From: Clostridiaceae bacterium
GTDB lineage: Bacteria > Bacillota > Clostridia > Oscillospirales > Acutalibacteraceae
Length of the DNA: 8,560 nucleotides
Direction: 5' to 3'
NCBI GenBank assembly: GCA_904502175.1
Contig: CAJGDU010000040.1
Coordinates: 1 to 8,560 of the forward strand
Part shown: positions 6,566 through 8,560 of the stretch, piece by piece
How positions within the stretch are numbered: the first letter of the stretch is position 1
Layout of the letters: each line of letters begins with the position of its first letter
Notes under the pieces: generated by a model
What the model saw: only the letters and a program-made list of their open reading frames with translations
Told to the model about the DNA's origin: nothing
Databases searched by the model: none
Position numbers and translations under genes: made by a program

Positions 6566-6595
6566 ATTATAAAAAGGCGATGCGTCAATTGTCAA
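6566..6595 (-). promoter_or_regulatory. Consensus promoter of the rny unit
   Basis: The minus strand has perfect TTGACA (6590-6595) and perfect TATAAT (6566-6571) with an 18-base spacer. The predicted start is near 6559, giving a leader of about 36 bases. TTGAC occurs three times in this stretch (6583-6600), but only the middle copy is correctly spaced from the -10. The promoter lies immediately after the tetR-type gene's terminator, so rny is transcribed independently of it. Confidence 0.88.
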
Positions 6596-6602
6596 GTCAA
6601 TG

Positions 6603-6629
6603 AAAACGGCAGGGAAGCTCCCTGCCGTT
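6603..6629 (-). terminator. Intrinsic terminator after the TetR-type gene
   Basis: An 11-bp perfect stem (6605-6615 with 6619-6629) has a 3-base loop and is followed on the minus strand by TTTTC, with the first two Ts shared with the stem. It starts 11 bases after the regulator's stop codon. The stem is very stable, but the U-run is short. The rny promoter begins within about 8 bases of its end. Confidence 0.83.
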
Positions 6630-6640
6630 CCAAAAACTGT

Positions 6641-7276
6641 TCAATTCGATTCCGTCGTTCCCTCCGGCAAACCGGACGCGAGAAGCTCCACGACCTGACC
6701 GGCTTTTCCGGGACTGCTGAAGGCAGTTCGCTCCAGTGTGGTCCCGTCCAGCATGGACAGTGTGGCCTTTGACAGCGCGCGGGCGGAGAGCCCGCCGCCG
6801 GATATGAGCCAGGAACTCAGAATGGAGGACAGAGCTCCATTGACAAAGGCGAACCAGAGTTTTGCCTCTGTCTCGGTCAGACCGTCCCGGTCAAGCCGGG
6901 AAGCCCTGAGCGGCTCGAACCACTTTTCGAGGCTGCCGCTCAGCAGGTGCATCTGGTCGTTTTCCATGAGCAGTTTCACGAAGTCAGCGTGTTCCTGCCA
7001 GTACCGGTAGAAGAAACAGAGGATGTCCTCCCACGTGTCGACCTGATGCGCTGACAGATAGCGGATGAAGCCTTCGATGTACTCATCGAGCCGGTAATAC
7101 AGAACGTCTTCCTTACTGTCGAAATTGTGATAAAACGTCTGCCGGGTCAGTCCTGCCCGGTCGACGATATCTTTGATGGTGATTCTCGAGAAGGGAGCGC
7201 TCTGCATGAGTTCCAGCAGCGCGTCGGTTATGCGTCGTTTCGAACGGACGGAAATGGGGTTTACCCTTTCGCCCAC
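6641..7276 (-). CDS. TetR/AcrR family transcriptional regulator
   Basis: 211 aa from the chosen start, a typical TetR length. The N-terminal DNA-binding domain is clear. Numbered from the GTG at 7276, the helix-turn-helix lies at about residues 31-55: ITIKDIVDRAGLTRQTFYHNF, followed by the SKEDVLYYRLDEY stretch characteristic of the family. The helical C-terminal half would bind a ligand and dimerise, but its ligand cannot be read from the sequence. The GTG at 7276 is preferred because AAAGAGGTGA (7282-7291) sits 8 bases upstream (counted from GAGG). The ATG at 7300 has no ribosome binding site and lies inside the predicted -10 element; a GTG at 7285 is a further option. The gene stands alone between two terminators, next to htrA and rny, so its target is unknown. 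Autoregulation is possible. Family is certain, function open. Confidence 0.88.
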   Translation of the reverse strand: MGERVNPISVRSKRRITDALLELMQSAPFSRITIKDIVDRAGLTRQTFYHNFDSKEDVLYYRLDEYIEGFIRYLSAHQVDTWEDILCFFYRYWQEHADFVKLLMENDQMHLLSGSLEKWFEPLRASRLDRDGLTETEAKLWFAFVNGALSSILSSWLISGGGLSARALSKATLSMLDGTTLERTAFSSPGKAGQVVELLASGLPEGTTESN

Positions 7277-7281
7277 TCTAC

Positions 7282-7291
7282 TCACCTCTTT
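7282..7291 (-). promoter_or_regulatory. Ribosome binding site deciding the TetR-type start
   Basis: The minus strand reads AAAGAGGTGA, one mismatch from the ideal AAGGAGGTGA. It leaves 8 bases between GAGG and the GTG at 7276. An in-frame ATG at 7300 lies upstream of this site and has none of its own. Confidence 0.65.
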
Positions 7292-7298
7292 CTCCCCC

Positions 7299-7309
7299 AT
7301 CTTAACACA
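7299..7309 (-). promoter_or_regulatory. Probable extended -10 promoter of the TetR-type gene
   Basis: The minus strand reads TGTGTTAAGAT: TAAGAT (two mismatches from TATAAT) with a TGTG extended element whose first T is the last of the htrA terminator T-run. The -35 position falls in the terminator stem and is weak (TTTTCG). The predicted start is near 7292, just before the ribosome binding site. The alternative is read-through from htrA. Confidence 0.5.
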
Positions 7310-7339
7310 AAAAACCGGGCTCGAAAAGATTCGAGCCCG
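7309..7339 (-). terminator. Intrinsic terminator after htrA
   Basis: A perfect 10-bp stem (7316-7325 with 7330-7339, CGGGCTCGAA/TTCGAGCCCG) has a 4-base loop and is followed on the minus strand by G and six Ts. It lies 32 bases after the htrA stop. It is the strongest terminator in the window. Confidence 0.92.
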
Positions 7340-7342
7340 ATA

Positions 7343-7363
7343 TTTCTTAAATTTTTCTTAAAT
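7343..7363. repeat. Two tandem copies of a 10-base AT-rich repeat
   Basis: tttcttaaat occurs at 7343-7352 and again at 7354-7363, one base apart. The repeat is between the htrA stop codon and its terminator, so it is transcribed as part of the 3' untranslated region. Confidence 0.6.
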
Positions 7364-7371
7364 AAATATGT

Positions 7372-8560
7372 TTATTCGAACGGATTGAAGTAGAAACGAG
7401 TCGTGGACTCTTCCTGCGCGGTGTTCGACTGCTCGCCTTTGTCCTCCAGCAGCGTCGCTTTGACGGTGTAGGTGGTGACTGAGTAATCGCTCTCGACGTG
7501 GGCACAGGAAAGCGTGAGCACATCGCCGGGTTCCGCATCTTCGACCGCTGCCAGCAGGTCGCCGGGTTTCTCGAGGTCTTCGCCGTTCACGCCGGTGATG
7601 ATGTCGCCCGCGACGGCCTTGGTGCCGACCAGCGCGCTGTCCTCATTGATGGCCGCGATGACGATGGAGCCGGAGGGCAGTTTGTTCTTCTTGGCGATCT
7701 GCGCGTAGGTGGAGTTGTCGGAGACCGGGACATAGCGGATACCGAGTTTGGCTCTGCCGGTGACATAGCCGCTCTTCAGGATGTCGTCCACCACGCCCTT
7801 GGCGACGTTGATGGGGACCGCGAAACCCATGCCTTCATACTGTTCGGAGGCGATCTTCGAGGAGTTGATGCCGATGACCTGGCCGTAGCAGTTGATGAGG
7901 GCGCCGCCGGAGTTGCCGGGGTTGATGGCCGCGTCGTGCTGGATGCACTCCATGGTGTAGCCCGTCTCATTGCTGCTGGTGGGCCGGTCGATGGCGGAGA
8001 TGATGCCCTTGGTGACGGAGCCGTAGAAGGCCGTGCCGCCGGGGTTGCCGATGGCATAGACCGGTTCGCCGACTTTCAGGACGGTGCTGTCGCCGAACTC
8101 GGCGGCTTCGAGCTTGGTCGTCTTGACCTGCAGGACACCGATGTCGGTCCGGTTGTCATAGCCGAGGAGGGTGGCGTTGTACTGGGTGCCGTCCTCCTGC
8201 TGGATCTTCAGGATGGTGTTCGGGGTGTCGACGATGTGGGCACAGGTGATGACATAGGAGTACCCCGTGTCTTCGTCGACGCTCATGACCACGCCGGAGC
8301 CCTCGCCGTACTTGGCACCGTTCTGCTGATAGACCATGACGGCGATGACGGACGGTTTGCACTTCTCGGCGATCTCTACGCTGGACAGGCCGCCGTCGAG
8401 GTCTTCCTCGTCATAGGCACGGCTGTCCACCACGTTGATGGAGTTCTTCGTGTCTTTGTTCGTGGTCGTCAGGGCCTCCTGGGCCTCTCTTCCTTCCCGT
8501 CCCACATAGGCGACGCCGATGGCGACCCCTACGATGAGCAGGATGGCGATGAGCAGGGCC
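7372..8560 (-). CDS. htrA: HtrA/DegP-type membrane-anchored serine protease (partial at N-terminus)
   Basis: 395 residues are visible; the N-terminus continues beyond the right edge. HtrA proteases degrade misfolded proteins outside the cytoplasmic membrane. Numbering from the first complete codon: a hydrophobic segment (about 1-19, ALLIAILLIVGVAIGVAYV) is the membrane anchor, followed by a polar linker. The trypsin-like domain has the full catalytic triad: H108 in ITCAHIVD, D139 in NRTDIGVLQVK and S217 in AAINPGNSGGAL. The GNPGG oxyanion-side loop is also present (171-175). One PDZ domain follows (about 271-370, with LGIRYVPV, SGSIVIAAI and GDIITGVNGEDL), then a short Gln/Thr-rich tail ending FNPFE. 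A GTG at 8505 could be mistaken for the start but would cut off the anchor, which is open in frame to the window edge. It ends in a strong terminator. Substrates are unknown. Confidence 0.95.
   Translation of the reverse strand, partial: ALLIAILLIVGVAIGVAYVGREGREAQEALTTTNKDTKNSINVVDSRAYDEEDLDGGLSSVEIAEKCKPSVIAVMVYQQNGAKYGEGSGVVMSVDEDTGYSYVITCAHIVDTPNTILKIQQEDGTQYNATLLGYDNRTDIGVLQVKTTKLEAAEFGDSTVLKVGEPVYAIGNPGGTAFYGSVTKGIISAIDRPTSSNETGYTMECIQHDAAINPGNSGGALINCYGQVIGINSSKIASEQYEGMGFAVPINVAKGVVDDILKSGYVTGRAKLGIRYVPVSDNSTYAQIAKKNKLPSGSIVIAAINEDSALVGTKAVAGDIITGVNGEDLEKPGDLLAAVEDAEPGDVLTLSCAHVESDYSVTTYTVKATLLEDKGEQSNTAQEESTTRFYFNPFE

Noticed and set aside
7372..8505. GTG at 8505 as the start of htrA
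   Set aside because: The frame stays open to the window edge, and the 18 codons upstream encode a hydrophobic membrane anchor expected in HtrA, so the gene is partial rather than starting here.

Overview
The window is a GC-rich stretch of conserved chromosomal core from a Gram-positive bacterium. It is most likely a member of the Bacillota and plausibly a high-GC Clostridia lineage; this is inference from gene content, not from a search. The evidence is the combination of RNase Y with YmdB, an Asp23-family protein (YloU) next to a FakA/YloV-type DAK2 protein, RecG, a membrane-anchored HtrA-type protease, and AGGAGG-type ribosome binding sites. I count eight genes, and all of them are read on the minus strand. 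No rRNA, tRNA, CRISPR array, insertion sequence or phage gene is visible, and no gene-free gap exceeds about 120 bases.

In the direction of transcription (high to low coordinates) the layout is as follows. (1) An htrA-like protease, cut off by the window's right edge, ends in a strong intrinsic terminator. (2) A single TetR-type regulator gene has its own short promoter and its own terminator. (3) A consensus promoter drives rny (RNase Y). Then come a long hairpin resembling a leaky terminator, ymdB (a metallophosphoesterase), and an SBP_bac_5 lipoprotein gene with no permease beside it. (4) A good promoter drives the tightly spaced pair yloU (Asp23 family) and yloV/fakA (fatty acid kinase family), which ends in a terminator. 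(5) An extended -10 promoter sits against that terminator and drives recG, which runs off the left edge.

The functions are housekeeping: mRNA turnover (RNase Y, with YmdB as its usual neighbour), phospholipid precursor supply and envelope (FakA, Asp23 protein), recombination and fork repair (RecG), and extracytoplasmic protein quality control (HtrA). The most notable points are the orphan substrate-binding lipoprotein between ymdB and yloU, the long hairpin between rny and ymdB, and three successive places where an intrinsic terminator runs straight into the next promoter. I do not see a convincing previously undescribed system here. The findings concern architecture and gene-start assignment rather than a new machine.
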